Shown: positions 34,283 through 45,254, numbered from the stretch's first letter. The stretch: 64,000 nt of DNA from Chryseobacterium sp. MA9 (GCF_024399315.1 NZ_CP075170.1:2418001-2482000); one strand, 5' to 3'. Made by a program: numbers and translations. Notes: generated by a model from the letters alone, not told the origin.

Positions 34283-35737
34283 TTAAGAAACATTTTTGTT
34301 AATATTAATGATTTCAGCCAACTGCTCCATGTTTCCACTCTCATAAAGCTCCTGCATTTTTAGCATTCTTTTATGCAAATCTTCAATCTGTTTTGCTTGT
34401 AAATCAACTCTTTGTAATTTTTCGTTTCTTGCCTTGATACTCTCCTGTCTTACCTGTTCGTGTTCAAAGGTCGGTTTGAAGTACGTTTTGAAAACAGATT
34501 CATCCGTATGCCCTGTATACTGCCATATTTCCAATAAGTCCCAACCCTCAATATATCGGTTAGTACAAAAGCTCCTCCTAGAATCGTGAAACGCTACCTT
34601 ATCCGCAAAATTGATTGTTTCAAATACAACTCCCTCATTAGTTGGACGTTCACGGGTTATTACCTTTTCGTTGAAGTATGGAATTTCTCTAAACAATTCC
34701 TTCAGGTACTCATTTGTGTTTTGATTAGAAATCGCAATACCCTGAATATCATTGTTATACTTATTTAAAATAGCTTCCGTAAATCCAAAGGTTGGAAAAT
34801 TTACAGTTTTGTACTTATCAACACGAGAACCTTTATTTAACAATATACTTATAGTTCCTGAGCTAATGTCAATATGTCCGTTTTCAATTCGTGTAATATC
34901 TCCAAACCTGAGTGAGCAATGACAGCCGAGAACAAACAAATCTCGAACTCTTTCTAATCTCGGAGAATTAGAAAAATCATGCTCATACAATATTTTGATT
35001 TCAGGCTCAGTTAGCACCGTATGGAAACTCGGAGGAACTTTAACGCTAAATTCGTCCTGCAAGTAACTTCTGTTTTGTGTGTAAGCTTTTTCAAATGCAC
35101 GTTTTAGCACCTGTGACAGTCTTTTGATCCGTGTTCTGAGTGTACTTAGCTCTTTTACCCTCTCCGTAGCAATAAGCCAATTTTGGAACTCCAAACACTG
35201 TGTTTCATCAAATTTATCAATATCTAAAAATATACTGTTATCAGTTGCAAAATCTTTTAAATCTTTGTACATCACGTTAAAAGATGATATATAGGTTTTG
35301 TGCATTGGCTTTTGTCCTGATGCAATAGCACGGGTGTTTTTTAGCTCAATCAATTTCGTGAAGTCCTGAAAAACATCATCAAAAGATTTCTTATTCTTTT
35401 GTACCGTGTTGAGTTCTTTCCCCTCTACTGCATTATCAACAATTGTCTTTAGTTCTTCTTTTGTTGGTACACGGTTGTAATGTTCATTGAAATTTTTATG
35501 ACCATCCACAATGGAAGTTTTGAATTTACTTAACTTTTGGTTGATTTCTCTTTTATCTGTTCCCGAAGTCACTGTTTTAGTCTCGCTATCCCAACTGCTC
35601 GGAGCAACTTTTAAACCTGTGGAAAAATCCGCCTGTAAACCCTTAAACGAATATCTTCCCATTATTCGGGAGATTTCTGCTTTTGGTTCTTTCAGTCTGA
35701 AATTTACGCTTCCTGTTTCGTTGTTATACTGTGCCAT
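34283..35737 (-). CDS. tyrosine site-specific integrase (Bacteroidota type)
   Basis: The 484-residue protein starts at ATG 35737 (MAQYNNETGS); upstream in-frame codons, including a TTG at 35818, run through the GGTCAC repeats and are unlikely starts. It has an N-terminal arm-binding part, a SAM-like core domain and the catalytic set Arg (CHCSLRFGD), His-x-x-Arg (FHDSRRSF), His (YTGHTD) and Tyr (KTYFKP). It ends in a coiled Met/Glu-rich tail. It integrates the element at tRNA-Gln. Two GGTCAC sites lie 43-64 bp upstream, suggesting autoregulation. Confidence 0.93.
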   Translation of the reverse strand: MAQYNNETGSVNFRLKEPKAEISRIMGRYSFKGLQADFSTGLKVAPSSWDSETKTVTSGTDKREINQKLSKFKTSIVDGHKNFNEHYNRVPTKEELKTIVDNAVEGKELNTVQKNKKSFDDVFQDFTKLIELKNTRAIASGQKPMHKTYISSFNVMYKDLKDFATDNSIFLDIDKFDETQCLEFQNWLIATERVKELSTLRTRIKRLSQVLKRAFEKAYTQNRSYLQDEFSVKVPPSFHTVLTEPEIKILYEHDFSNSPRLERVRDLFVLGCHCSLRFGDITRIENGHIDISSGTISILLNKGSRVDKYKTVNFPTFGFTEAILNKYNNDIQGIAISNQNTNEYLKELFREIPYFNEKVITRERPTNEGVVFETINFADKVAFHDSRRSFCTNRYIEGWDLLEIWQYTGHTDESVFKTYFKPTFEHEQVRQESIKARNEKLQRVDLQAKQIEDLHKRMLKMQELYESGNMEQLAEIININKNVS

Positions 35738-35779
35738 AAAATAAAAATATCTGCATAACAAATATACGAATATTTCAAG

Positions 35780-35801
35780 TTTGGTCACTATTTTGGTCAC
35801 T
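35780..35801 (+). repeat. GGTCAC direct repeats, right end
   Basis: TTTGGTCACT occurs at 35780-35789 and 35792-35801, 12 bp apart, in the same orientation as the left-end cluster. Confidence 0.7.
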
Positions 35802-35919
35802 GTAAATTTTGAATGCAATTAAATTTATTTGCATCCAATAAAATTTAACCACCTATTAACCAGCAATACAAGGCATAAAATTTATTTAATAAAATGTAAA
35901 CAAATGTAAGATGTTATAT

Positions 35920-35934
35920 CCTGTGAGTCTACAA
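35920..35934 (+). other. attR
   Basis: CCTGTGAGTCTACAA matches the tRNA-Gln 3' end at 14 of 15 bases. It is immediately followed by the strong ACCATCC/GGATGGT terminator that originally served the tRNA gene. Confidence 0.8.
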
Positions 35935-35962
35935 ACCATCCTTTTTTAAGGATGGTTTTTGC
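35933..35962 (+). terminator. original tRNA-Gln terminator displaced by the element
   Basis: AAACCATCC and GGATGGTTT pair around TTTTTTAA and are followed by TTG and a T-rich stretch. Confidence 0.7.
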
Positions 35963-36083
35963 TTTTATAATCTTCATGATAATTCTTAAATTGTAAATTT
36001 AACCCAGAACAGGAATAATGGCATAGCAGGCCAAAAATTATTTAATCCAACAATTAATTAAAAATCCGACTAAAACTAAGTAA

Positions 36084-36299
36084 ATGACAGATTTAGAATT
36101 AAAAAATATCATGGAAATATGTAATAAAGCAACCCAATCTCCATGGAAATCCTATATTGAAGGAAGAGACTTTAATTCAGGATCCAGTTTTATAATGACT
36201 GGGGAAGAAGAAAACAGAGATTATGATATAGAATTCATTTCAATAAGACCAGAAGATCAGGATTTCATTGCTATGGCAAGAAACATGATCCACTATTAG
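36084..36299 (+). CDS. hypothetical small protein
   Basis: The 71-residue acidic protein (MTDLELKNIMEIC) is soluble, with a Glu/Asp-rich C-terminal half (GEEENRDYDIEFI, then PEDQDFIAMARNM). It is the first gene outside the element on the right. A strong bidirectional terminator at 36384-36418 follows it. No family is recognised. Confidence 0.6.
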   Translation: MTDLELKNIMEICNKATQSPWKSYIEGRDFNSGSSFIMTGEEENRDYDIEFISIRPEDQDFIAMARNMIHY

Positions 36300-36383
36300 T
36301 AGAAGAAATTATTACATTAAAACGAGGTCAATAAAATAAACAAGGTTTCTATTGACCCTTCAAAATCACCGATAAGTATAAAA

Positions 36384-36418
36384 AAACGGGCTGTCTTTGG
36401 GAAGACAGCCCGTTTTTA
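36384..36418. terminator. bidirectional terminator between the 36084 gene and katG
   Basis: AAAACGGGCTGTCTT and AAGACAGCCCGTTTT pair perfectly around TGGG. T-rich runs flank both sides, so it serves both convergent genes. Confidence 0.9.
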
Positions 36419-36435
36419 TTTTCATTTTTTATTTA

Positions 36436-38721
<2,286 letters not shown>

Positions 38722-38776
38722 TTATTTTATTTTTATATTGATTAATACAGTTTAAATTTTCTGCTATATGATATGA

Positions 38777-38807
38777 CAAACCTACAACGTTTGATTGATA
38801 AATACAA
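38777..38807 (-). promoter_or_regulatory. katG promoter
   Basis: -33 TTG (38805-38807) and -7 TAGGTTTG (38777-38784) are spaced 20 bp, a good match to the Bacteroidota consensus. Confidence 0.65.
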
Positions 38808-39176
38808 TCTATTAATTTTTATTTCAACGATAGTTAAAAACTATAAACAAACTTTTTCAACAGCATAAAAAGCTAAGACATAATTGTGGTATTAAGTTAG
38901 TAATTTTTCAAATTAACTTAAATAAAAACGGCAGTATACCACTCAATTTAGAATTACTCAACGTAAGAATTTGTAGGAAAAGGAAGAAGGAAACTAGGAG
39001 AAGCAAGTTTAATAGCATCATGAAAAATAAATTAACAATTCCTAAAAAAATATGAAAAAACACACTATTCAAAGAACTACTAAAAGTACCTCCAGCTTCC
39101 AACTTCCGGCTTCCAACTTAAACTCACTAAAAATAAATTAACTACCTTTATCATTACCAAACATGAAACATCTGCT
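38808..39176. other. intergenic region
   Basis: No gene is seen. It contains the katG upstream region and a degenerate CCAGCTTCCAACTTCC-type repeat near 39092-39118. Confidence 0.5.
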
Positions 39177-39644
39177 ATGAAAAAAATAATTGTTATCATT
39201 CTTGTTGCTTTTATCATCATTCAGTTTTTTCCTATCGACAAAACAAATCCACCTCCTACACCCGGCATGGATTTTCTGAAAATTAAAAACACTCCGGAAA
39301 AAATTGCCAGAACCATTAGAACGTCTTGTTACGATTGTCATTCCAATGAAACAGCATATCCATGGTATACTAATATTTCCCCTGCTTCATGGTGGGTAAA
39401 AAATCATATTAATGAAGGCAGGAAACATCTTAATTTTTCTACCTTTGCAGTATATGAGTCTAAAAGACAACTTCATAAGCTGGAGGAATGTATAGAAATG
39501 GTTGAAAAAAAAGAAATGCCGCTTGAATCTTATTATATAGGACATCAGAATGCCAAACTCTCGGATGAACAGCGTGCAGAGCTTATCCACTATTTCAAAA
39601 AAGTAAAAGAAGACACAGAAAGAAGAATTATGTTTAATAAATAA
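39177..39644 (+). CDS. haem-binding domain protein (Haem_bd/cytochrome c-like)
   Basis: The 155-residue protein has an N-terminal signal anchor (IIVIILVAFIIIQFFP) and one CYDCHSNET haem-attachment motif near residue 50, typical of the Haem_bd (PF14376) family of periplasmic c-type haem proteins. It precedes the DCC protein gene by 4 bp, so the two are coupled. Its electron partner is unknown. The start is supported by the A-rich region upstream. Confidence 0.8.
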   Translation: MKKIIVIILVAFIIIQFFPIDKTNPPPTPGMDFLKIKNTPEKIARTIRTSCYDCHSNETAYPWYTNISPASWWVKNHINEGRKHLNFSTFAVYESKRQLHKLEECIEMVEKKEMPLESYYIGHQNAKLSDEQRAELIHYFKKVKEDTERRIMFNK

Positions 39645-39648
39645 AGTC

Positions 39649-40059
39649 GTGGAAAACTGGGAAAATAAACATATTGTATTTTTTGACGGAGATTGCGGTG
39701 TCTGTAATTTCTGGGTGCAGTGGATTTTGGAGCGTGACAAGAAAGACCAATTCATGTTCGCTTCTCTTCAGTCTGATTTCGGGCAACAATTTTTATCCGA
39801 AAGAGGCCTGGAAACTGATGTATTCAATACCATGTATCTATGGAAGCCAGGGAGATACTACCAGATCAAATCAAGGGCAGTACTGGAAATCGCTAACTTA
39901 CTGGGAGGAGTTTATAAACTTTCCTTTATTGGAAAAATTATGCCTGCTTTTTTAAGCGATAAAGTATACGATATTATTTCCAGAAACAGAATGAAACTGG
40001 CTAATCAGAAGTGTTATTTACCGGACCAGCATCAGAAGAAAAAGTTTATTCAGATGTAA
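39649..40059 (+). CDS. DCC family thiol-disulfide oxidoreductase-like protein
   Basis: The 136-residue protein is read from GTG 39649 (ENWENKHIVFFDG). FFDGDCGVCNFWVQWIL at residues 11-27 is the DxxCxxC signature of the DCC family. The conserved LKSRAVLEIANLLGG-type segment (here QIKSRAVLEI) appears mid-protein. The function is uncertain but linked to redox chemistry. It is 4 bp from the haem-binding gene, which fits a shared envelope redox role. Confidence 0.85.
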   Translation: MENWENKHIVFFDGDCGVCNFWVQWILERDKKDQFMFASLQSDFGQQFLSERGLETDVFNTMYLWKPGRYYQIKSRAVLEIANLLGGVYKLSFIGKIMPAFLSDKVYDIISRNRMKLANQKCYLPDQHQKKKFIQM

Positions 40060-40258
40060 TTTATCTTACACATAATTTTCTTCAACTTATATAAAATACC
40101 ACTCCGTAAGAAACTCATACTATTTGACATTAAAAATGATGGATTGTAGAGATTCCTACGGAATGGCAAGCCTGATGGATAAGCAAAACAAGCTGGAATG
40201 AATGATTGATTATAAAAAAATAATTTTATCACCCGCTTATTACCTTATTACCCATTAT

Positions 40259-41698
40259 TTATAAATTCAGTGACCACACAGAATAAGAATTTGGAGGACA
40301 TTGGATTTTCACCCATTTATCTCCCTGAGTTGTAGGATACCAGCCTGAGTGTCCGGTGAAATCTTTGATCTGCTGGCTGCTCCAATTGGTTTCCACCCAT
40401 CTTTCCTGCCAGCTTGATGATGTATTGATATAAACAACCAGTCCGGGATTGCCATTGTATCCGTTACGTCTTGCAATATATTCATCATTATCAGTATAAA
40501 GAATAGAAGTTGTTCCGGTCGCTTTATTGTTATGAATCCAGATCAGGTTATTCAACCTTTCTTTGTTCAGCCATTCTTCATAATCTCTGTAAAAAATGGT
40601 AGGATATCCTTCATGGGTTAAGATGTAGGCATATGCAGGCATTTTGTTGTTAATAATATCCGTGTCATGATTGGCTACAAAAGTGACTGCTTTGTATGGA
40701 TTTCTTTTCCACATCATATCATCATTCAGAACGTTTAAATTCCCATTATCAAAAGCTTCATCCATTTTATAATAAGCGGCAAAATCAAATACTGAACTGT
40801 TGGCATTATTTGCCCACCATTCCAATGTATTAACGTTGGAATCCCATAATTCACCAACAGAGAATCCACCTACTTTAGAATTCCAGGTATTGACAACCCA
40901 AGGTCCGAAACCTTTAACGTAATCAAACCTCCAGCCATCAAATTTCATCACATTCTTATAATATTTTGCAACAGAATCATCTCTTCCCCAAAGCCAGTCC
41001 TGAACATGAGGGTTGGCATGAGACAGATCCGGAAATCCGCCAAAAGCCCCTTCATCATTATTTCCGTAGGCATTTTTATAAAAATCATTATAGTTTCTCT
41101 GAAATTTTCCTGAAGCAACACCTGAAAAATCCGTCCATGTATTGGTTCCGGTAAAAGGATTAGCTTCAGATTGTCCTCCACTATTATGATTAATCACAAT
41201 ATCTGCGTACACCTGCATACTTTCTGCATGCGCTTTTGTAATCAATGCTTCAAGTTCAGTTCTTGATCCAAAGCGGGTTTCCACACTTCCATTCTGATTA
41301 AAATTTCCAAAATCATAATAATCCGTAGGATCATATCCCATAGAGTAAGCCCCGTTCTGCGCTTTTGAAGCAGGAGGCAGCCATACGGCACCAATTCCGG
41401 CATCAGACCATGCGGTTAATTTATCTTTAACGGTATTCCACCAGTTGCCTCCTTCAGGAACATCCCAGTAAAAGCCCTGCATCAGTACACCTCCACCTGG
41501 CCCCGCTATAAACTTACCCTGCATAGACCCGGAATCATTTCCGGTACTGAACGGCCGGCCGTCATGCTGAGTTACATTCACAGTTTTGTTATGAACCTCT
41601 TCCTGTCTGGAAGTTTCCGTAATCAATTCATCTCTGTTCTGACAAGAGCTAACTAGTGCTAAAGCCAATAGGGAAAGGAAAAAATATGTTTTTTTCAT
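40259..41698 (-). CDS. secreted alpha-amylase, GH13
   Basis: The 479-residue protein starts with a lipobox (LLALALVSSCQN). The GH13 motifs appear in order: DIVINHNSGGQ, GWRFDYVKGF with the nucleophile Asp, GELWDSN with the acid Glu, and FVANHDTDI. The C-terminal domain is beta-type, ending PNSYSVWSLNL. It hydrolyses alpha-1,4-glucans at the cell surface or in the periplasm. The enzyme is a typical length for GH13 subfamily 5. No susC/susD pair is adjacent, so it is not part of a full polysaccharide utilisation locus in this window. Confidence 0.92.
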   Translation of the reverse strand: MKKTYFFLSLLALALVSSCQNRDELITETSRQEEVHNKTVNVTQHDGRPFSTGNDSGSMQGKFIAGPGGGVLMQGFYWDVPEGGNWWNTVKDKLTAWSDAGIGAVWLPPASKAQNGAYSMGYDPTDYYDFGNFNQNGSVETRFGSRTELEALITKAHAESMQVYADIVINHNSGGQSEANPFTGTNTWTDFSGVASGKFQRNYNDFYKNAYGNNDEGAFGGFPDLSHANPHVQDWLWGRDDSVAKYYKNVMKFDGWRFDYVKGFGPWVVNTWNSKVGGFSVGELWDSNVNTLEWWANNANSSVFDFAAYYKMDEAFDNGNLNVLNDDMMWKRNPYKAVTFVANHDTDIINNKMPAYAYILTHEGYPTIFYRDYEEWLNKERLNNLIWIHNNKATGTTSILYTDNDEYIARRNGYNGNPGLVVYINTSSSWQERWVETNWSSQQIKDFTGHSGWYPTTQGDKWVKIQCPPNSYSVWSLNL

Positions 41699-41885
41699 CG
41701 TAAAAATTAATTATCAATCTATTAAACAAGATACAATTTTATTGAAAACAAATTCAAATGAAGGGGAAATATTTTAATTTTCAATAATAAATCAAGAAGA
41801 AAGTCATTTAAAGTTTTCATTAAAAAATCATAAATTTTTCAGATTCTCGAAACAATTTTTCTTTTAATCCATATATTTGCATACT

Positions 41886-42554
41886 ATGGAATACAATACC
41901 CAAAAAACTCAGCTTCATATGCCGGAATACGGCAGAATTATACAACAGTTGGTTGAGCGTTGCAAAGAACTTCCTACCAAAGAGGAAAGGAATGAAATGG
42001 CTATGGCAATCATCGATTTTATGGGTCAGAGAAACCCACAACTTCGCGACGAGGAAAATTATAAACATAAACTTTGGGACCATCTTTTTATTCTTGCTAA
42101 TCACGATCTGGATGTAGAATCTCCATATCCGTTCCCTACTCCGGAACAATTGGCAGAAAAACCTAAAAGAATGGAATATCCAAAACTTCAAGGTGACTTT
42201 AAGTTTTACGGAAAAAGTATTCTTCAATTGATAGAAAAAGCAATTGAACTTGAAACGGGTGATGAAAAAGAAGCCCTTATCGAGGTAATTGCCAACAATA
42301 TGAAGAAATCTTATAATGTCTATAATAAAGAACATGTGACGGATGATGTTATTTTCCGCCACTTGAAAGAACTGTCTGAAAACAGGCTTGATCTTACCGG
42401 AATAGATTCTCTCGAAAAAAGTAAAATCTATTACACCAGTAACAACAACAGGAATAATAACAATAACAACAGGAATAGCAACAGTAATAAAAACAGCAAC
42501 AGCAACCAGCCTAACAAGAGGAGGCACAATAACAATCATAAAAACAGAAAATAA
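41886..42554 (+). CDS. DUF4290 family protein
   Basis: The 222-residue protein starts at ATG 41886 (MEYNTQKTQL). DUF4290 proteins are widespread in Bacteroidota and usually adjoin murA, as here (1-bp overlap, ATG of murA at 42554). The N-terminal 180 residues are a helical globular domain (GRIIQQLVERCKELPTKEER). The tail is a low-complexity Asn/Ser/Lys/Arg stretch ending KRRHNNNHKNRK. The function is unknown. Overlap with murA implies translational coupling to cell-wall synthesis. Confidence 0.85.
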   Translation: MEYNTQKTQLHMPEYGRIIQQLVERCKELPTKEERNEMAMAIIDFMGQRNPQLRDEENYKHKLWDHLFILANHDLDVESPYPFPTPEQLAEKPKRMEYPKLQGDFKFYGKSILQLIEKAIELETGDEKEALIEVIANNMKKSYNVYNKEHVTDDVIFRHLKELSENRLDLTGIDSLEKSKIYYTSNNNRNNNNNNRNSNSNKNSNSNQPNKRRHNNNHKNRK

Positions 42555-43861
42555 TGAGTGGAACATTTCAAATAAGAGGAGGAAAAAAACTGCAGGGCGA
42601 AATAACTCCACAAGGAGCCAAGAATGAGGCTCTACAAATTTTATGTGCGGTACTCCTTACGGACGAAGAGGTAAGAATCAAAAATATCCCTGATATTCAC
42701 GATGTTAACAGACTGATTGAAATTCTTGGAGATTTTGGAGTAAAAATTACTAAAAACGGACAGGGAGATTATACTTTCAAGGCTGATCAGGTAAATTTTG
42801 ATTACATAAAATCTAACGAGTTCAAAAAAGACGGAGCAAAATTACGTGGATCTATTATGCTTATGGGCCCAATGCTTGCCCGTTACGGAGAAGCTTATAT
42901 GCCGACTCCGGGAGGCGACAAAATCGGAAGAAGAAGACTGGATACCCACTTCCAGGGGCTTGTTGAACTCGGTGCTGAATTCAATTATGATGAAGAGGAA
43001 TATTTCTATTCTTTAAAAGCTAAAGAACTGAGAGGAAAATTCATCTTATTGGAAGAAGCTTCTGTAACCGGAACAGCCAACATTGTAATGGCAGCAGCTT
43101 TGGCAAAAGGAAAAACAAGAATCTACAACGCGGCCTGCGAACCTTATCTTCAGCAATTATGCAAAATGCTGAACAGAATGGGAGCCAATATCTCAGGAAT
43201 CGGATCAAACCTTCTTACCATTGAAGGAGTAGATTATCTGAGAGGAACTGAGCATACAATGCTTCCGGATATGGTAGAAATAGGATCGTGGATTGGTCTT
43301 GCGGCAATGACAAAATCTGAAATCACCATCAAAAATGTAAACTGGAACCAGCTTGGTGTCATCCCGAATACATTCAGAAAATTAGGAATCGAACTTGAGC
43401 AAAGTGGTGATGATATCTATATTCCTGCTCAGGAACATTATAAAATCCAGAAATTTATTGACGGGTCTATCCTTACTATTTCGGATGCTCCCTGGCCAGG
43501 ATTTACCCCGGATTTATTATCTATTATTTTAGTGGTTGCCACTCAGGCGAAAGGAAGTATTCTGGTTCATCAGAAAATGTTTGAATCCAGATTATTCTTT
43601 GTTGATAAATTAATTGACATGGGAGCTCAGATCATTTTATGTGATCCACACAGAGCTACTGTAATCGGATTGAACCAGGAAGCTCCGCTAAGAGGTACAA
43701 CGATGGTTTCTCCGGATATTAGAGCCGGAAATGCTCTTCTTATTGCAGCACTTTCAGCAGAAGGAAAATCTATTATCCACAATATCGAGCAAATCGACAG
43801 AGGATATGAGAATATCGATGGAAGACTTAGAGCAATTGGTGCCGATATCGAAAGAATTTAA
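42554..43861 (+). CDS. murA: UDP-N-acetylglucosamine 1-carboxyvinyltransferase (MurA)
   Basis: This enzyme transfers enolpyruvate from PEP to UDP-GlcNAc, the first committed step of peptidoglycan synthesis. The 435-residue protein has the Lys-Asn pair in QGAKNEALQI (about 23-24) and the flexible loop TPGGDKIGRRRLDTH. At residue 122 an Asp stands where most MurA have the fosfomycin-alkylated Cys (GGCxIG), a substitution known to cause fosfomycin insensitivity. Other EPSP-fold motifs, such as NAACEPYLQQL and GRLRAIGADIE, are normal. A terminator follows at 43880-43913. Confidence 0.95.
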   Translation: MSGTFQIRGGKKLQGEITPQGAKNEALQILCAVLLTDEEVRIKNIPDIHDVNRLIEILGDFGVKITKNGQGDYTFKADQVNFDYIKSNEFKKDGAKLRGSIMLMGPMLARYGEAYMPTPGGDKIGRRRLDTHFQGLVELGAEFNYDEEEYFYSLKAKELRGKFILLEEASVTGTANIVMAAALAKGKTRIYNAACEPYLQQLCKMLNRMGANISGIGSNLLTIEGVDYLRGTEHTMLPDMVEIGSWIGLAAMTKSEITIKNVNWNQLGVIPNTFRKLGIELEQSGDDIYIPAQEHYKIQKFIDGSILTISDAPWPGFTPDLLSIILVVATQAKGSILVHQKMFESRLFFVDKLIDMGAQIILCDPHRATVIGLNQEAPLRGTTMVSPDIRAGNALLIAALSAEGKSIIHNIEQIDRGYENIDGRLRAIGADIERI

Positions 43862-43879
43862 AATTATTCTATTTAATAC

Positions 43880-43913
43880 AAAAGCGTTCAGAGTATTCTA
43901 AGCGCTTTTTTTA
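43880..43913 (+). terminator. murA terminator
   Basis: AAAGCG and CGCTTT pair across a 16-nt loop, followed by T-rich sequence, 20 bp after the murA stop. Confidence 0.65.
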
Positions 43914-44009
43914 TTTGATTATTTCTTATCATCTGCTTTTAATGCAAAATAAAAAGTGCCCGGTAAAAGAACCAGACACTTTGGGTAATTAAAACTATAT
44001 GAATCTCAC

Positions 44010-44321
44010 TTAAAAATATGTTCTGCAGGTATATTCTACCGTCGTATTGATAAGTTTATTTTTATTCAGATAGATTTCAAGCTGCTGAAAATCATCTGAA
44101 TTGACATTAATATATAACTGTACTGAACCAAAACTATATCCGTTCACATACTCTACGTTAGCAGATAACACTTTATGACAGATGCCTAATTGATTATAGA
44201 TCGTATTCATCAAATGTTCAAATTTCATTTTGCCATTCAACTCTATTTCCAGTAACAATTCTTTTTTAGGCAGGTTTATTTTATTTTGCAAAACCTGCAG
44301 GCCGGGATTAGGTGTAATCAT
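44010..44321 (-). CDS. standalone NIL-domain-like protein
   Basis: The 103-residue protein has the size and strand pattern of a NIL domain, the C-terminal sensor half of MetN-type ABC ATPases: LEIELNGKMKFEHLMNTIYNQ, then GYSFGSVQLYINVNSDDF and a final beta strand VEYTCRTYF. Here it stands alone, with no ATPase. NIL domains bind methionine-like ligands. A 13-bp palindrome at 44398-44430, about 80 bp upstream, could be its operator. The domain call is moderate. Confidence 0.5.
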   Translation of the reverse strand: MITPNPGLQVLQNKINLPKKELLLEIELNGKMKFEHLMNTIYNQLGICHKVLSANVEYVNGYSFGSVQLYINVNSDDFQQLEIYLNKNKLINTTVEYTCRTYF

Positions 44322-44397
44322 TGCTAAACATTTTTGGGTTAAACATTATCAGATCATATTGCGTTCTGCACTTAAATCTGTGACAAAAATATAAAAA

Positions 44398-44430
44398 AAT
44401 ATTAGTCCACCAAATTAGTGGACTAATATT
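44398..44430. promoter_or_regulatory. palindrome upstream of the NIL-domain gene
   Basis: AATATTAGTCCAC and GTGGACTAATATT form a 13-bp arm pair around CAAATTA. It may be an operator or a bidirectional terminator; a separate terminator already follows the NlpC gene. Confidence 0.5.
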
Positions 44431-44446
44431 TTTTAAAATTTAACAT

Positions 44447-44480
44447 AAAAAAAGAAGCCTTATCAGCTTCTCTCTCTTTT
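44447..44480 (-). terminator. terminator of the NlpC/P60-like gene
   Basis: On the minus strand AGAAGC and GCTTCT pair around TGATAAG, followed by TTTTTTTAT. Confidence 0.7.
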
Positions 44481-45153
44481 AAAGTTTATTTATTCTGTCC
44501 AATTTCTCAGAACCAGCAAGTCCATTAGGATTACAACCAGGCGCTCCTTCAGGGACTTTGAGATTTTTCTTGGTATAAAATTCTTCCCAGAATGTATTTG
44601 TTTTACCTGTTTTTGGATCAATAAACGTCATGGGTTCCAATTTGAAAATATTTTCTGCCCGAAAAGCTCTTTCTACAAAATCAGAACAGTAATATGAATT
44701 TTCATCCAGAATATAATTGAAGTTGTAAGGCTTTCCAAGCATAGAATTTGCTTTTTTAACTGCTTCAGGAATTGCTTTCTGATATTCCGGTTTTAATCGG
44801 TAAACAATTACTTCCTGCCCATCTTCTTTCTGATCTTTGATAAAGTCTTTTAGATTCTGTTTCTGAGAACCGCCTTTGGGAGCAGCATGTAGAACAAATA
44901 TACGGTTACCTTTTTTTTCCAAAATTCCTATATGATCAAATGAAGCTGCCTTTTGTTTTTGAGTGACATTATTGATCGCTCCGGAAAGCCCGGATTCTTT
45001 GGCCGTAACAAAAAGAAGATCTCCGTTTTTGAATTGTACATTACTTGGATAAGCGTGATTACACTGAACCAATAAAATCATTAAAAAGGACAAAATTCCT
45101 ACAACAATAATTTCTTTGATTCTTTTGCTAAAAAATATTTTAAATTCAGACAT
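44479..45153 (-). CDS. YiiX/NlpC-P60-like cysteine hydrolase lipoprotein
   Basis: The 224-residue protein has a membrane or lipobox segment (ILSFLMILLVQCNHA). The body fits the permuted NlpC/P60 (YiiX/YebB-like) fold: ASFDHIGILEKKG gives the His-containing block and YYCSDFVERAF the nucleophile Cys block. Such enzymes cleave peptide bonds in the cell wall or act on lipids. It is divergent from the adjacent OmpR-type regulator at 45255, which could control it. Confidence 0.75.
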   Translation of the reverse strand: MSEFKIFFSKRIKEIIVVGILSFLMILLVQCNHAYPSNVQFKNGDLLFVTAKESGLSGAINNVTQKQKAASFDHIGILEKKGNRIFVLHAAPKGGSQKQNLKDFIKDQKEDGQEVIVYRLKPEYQKAIPEAVKKANSMLGKPYNFNYILDENSYYCSDFVERAFRAENIFKLEPMTFIDPKTGKTNTFWEEFYTKKNLKVPEGAPGCNPNGLAGSEKLDRINKL

Positions 45154-45254
45154 TCTATTATACTTTCAGTGCCAAAATTACAAAATAGAATTCATTACAT
45201 TTGTGGAGATATTGATCTATTCTTCACACCAACCCAAACATTTTCAAGATTCTT

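Larger units (their letters stand above)
23351..35934. mobile_element. integrative element in tRNA-Gln (about 12.6 kb)
   Basis: The element is bounded by 15-bp near-identical direct repeats (attL in the tRNA 3' end, attR at 35920-35934). Its genes in order are ardA, a long non-coding module, five or so envelope or lipoprotein genes on the plus strand, then on the minus strand a family A polymerase-like protein, an HTH excisionase-like protein and the tyrosine integrase next to attR. Clusters of GGTCAC repeats lie near both ends. No relaxase, coupling protein, T4SS or transposase was found, so it is not a self-transmissible ICE of a known type. Confidence 0.85.

Noticed and set aside
23351-35934. 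Interpretation as a prophage remnant
   Set aside because: No capsid, terminase, portal, tail or lysis gene was found; ardA and envelope cargo fit an integrative element better.
41820-42611. 263-codon antisense ORF over the DUF4290 gene
   Set aside because: It is hydrophobic, reads opposite to a well-supported gene, and arises from the complement of the Lys/Asn-rich codons.
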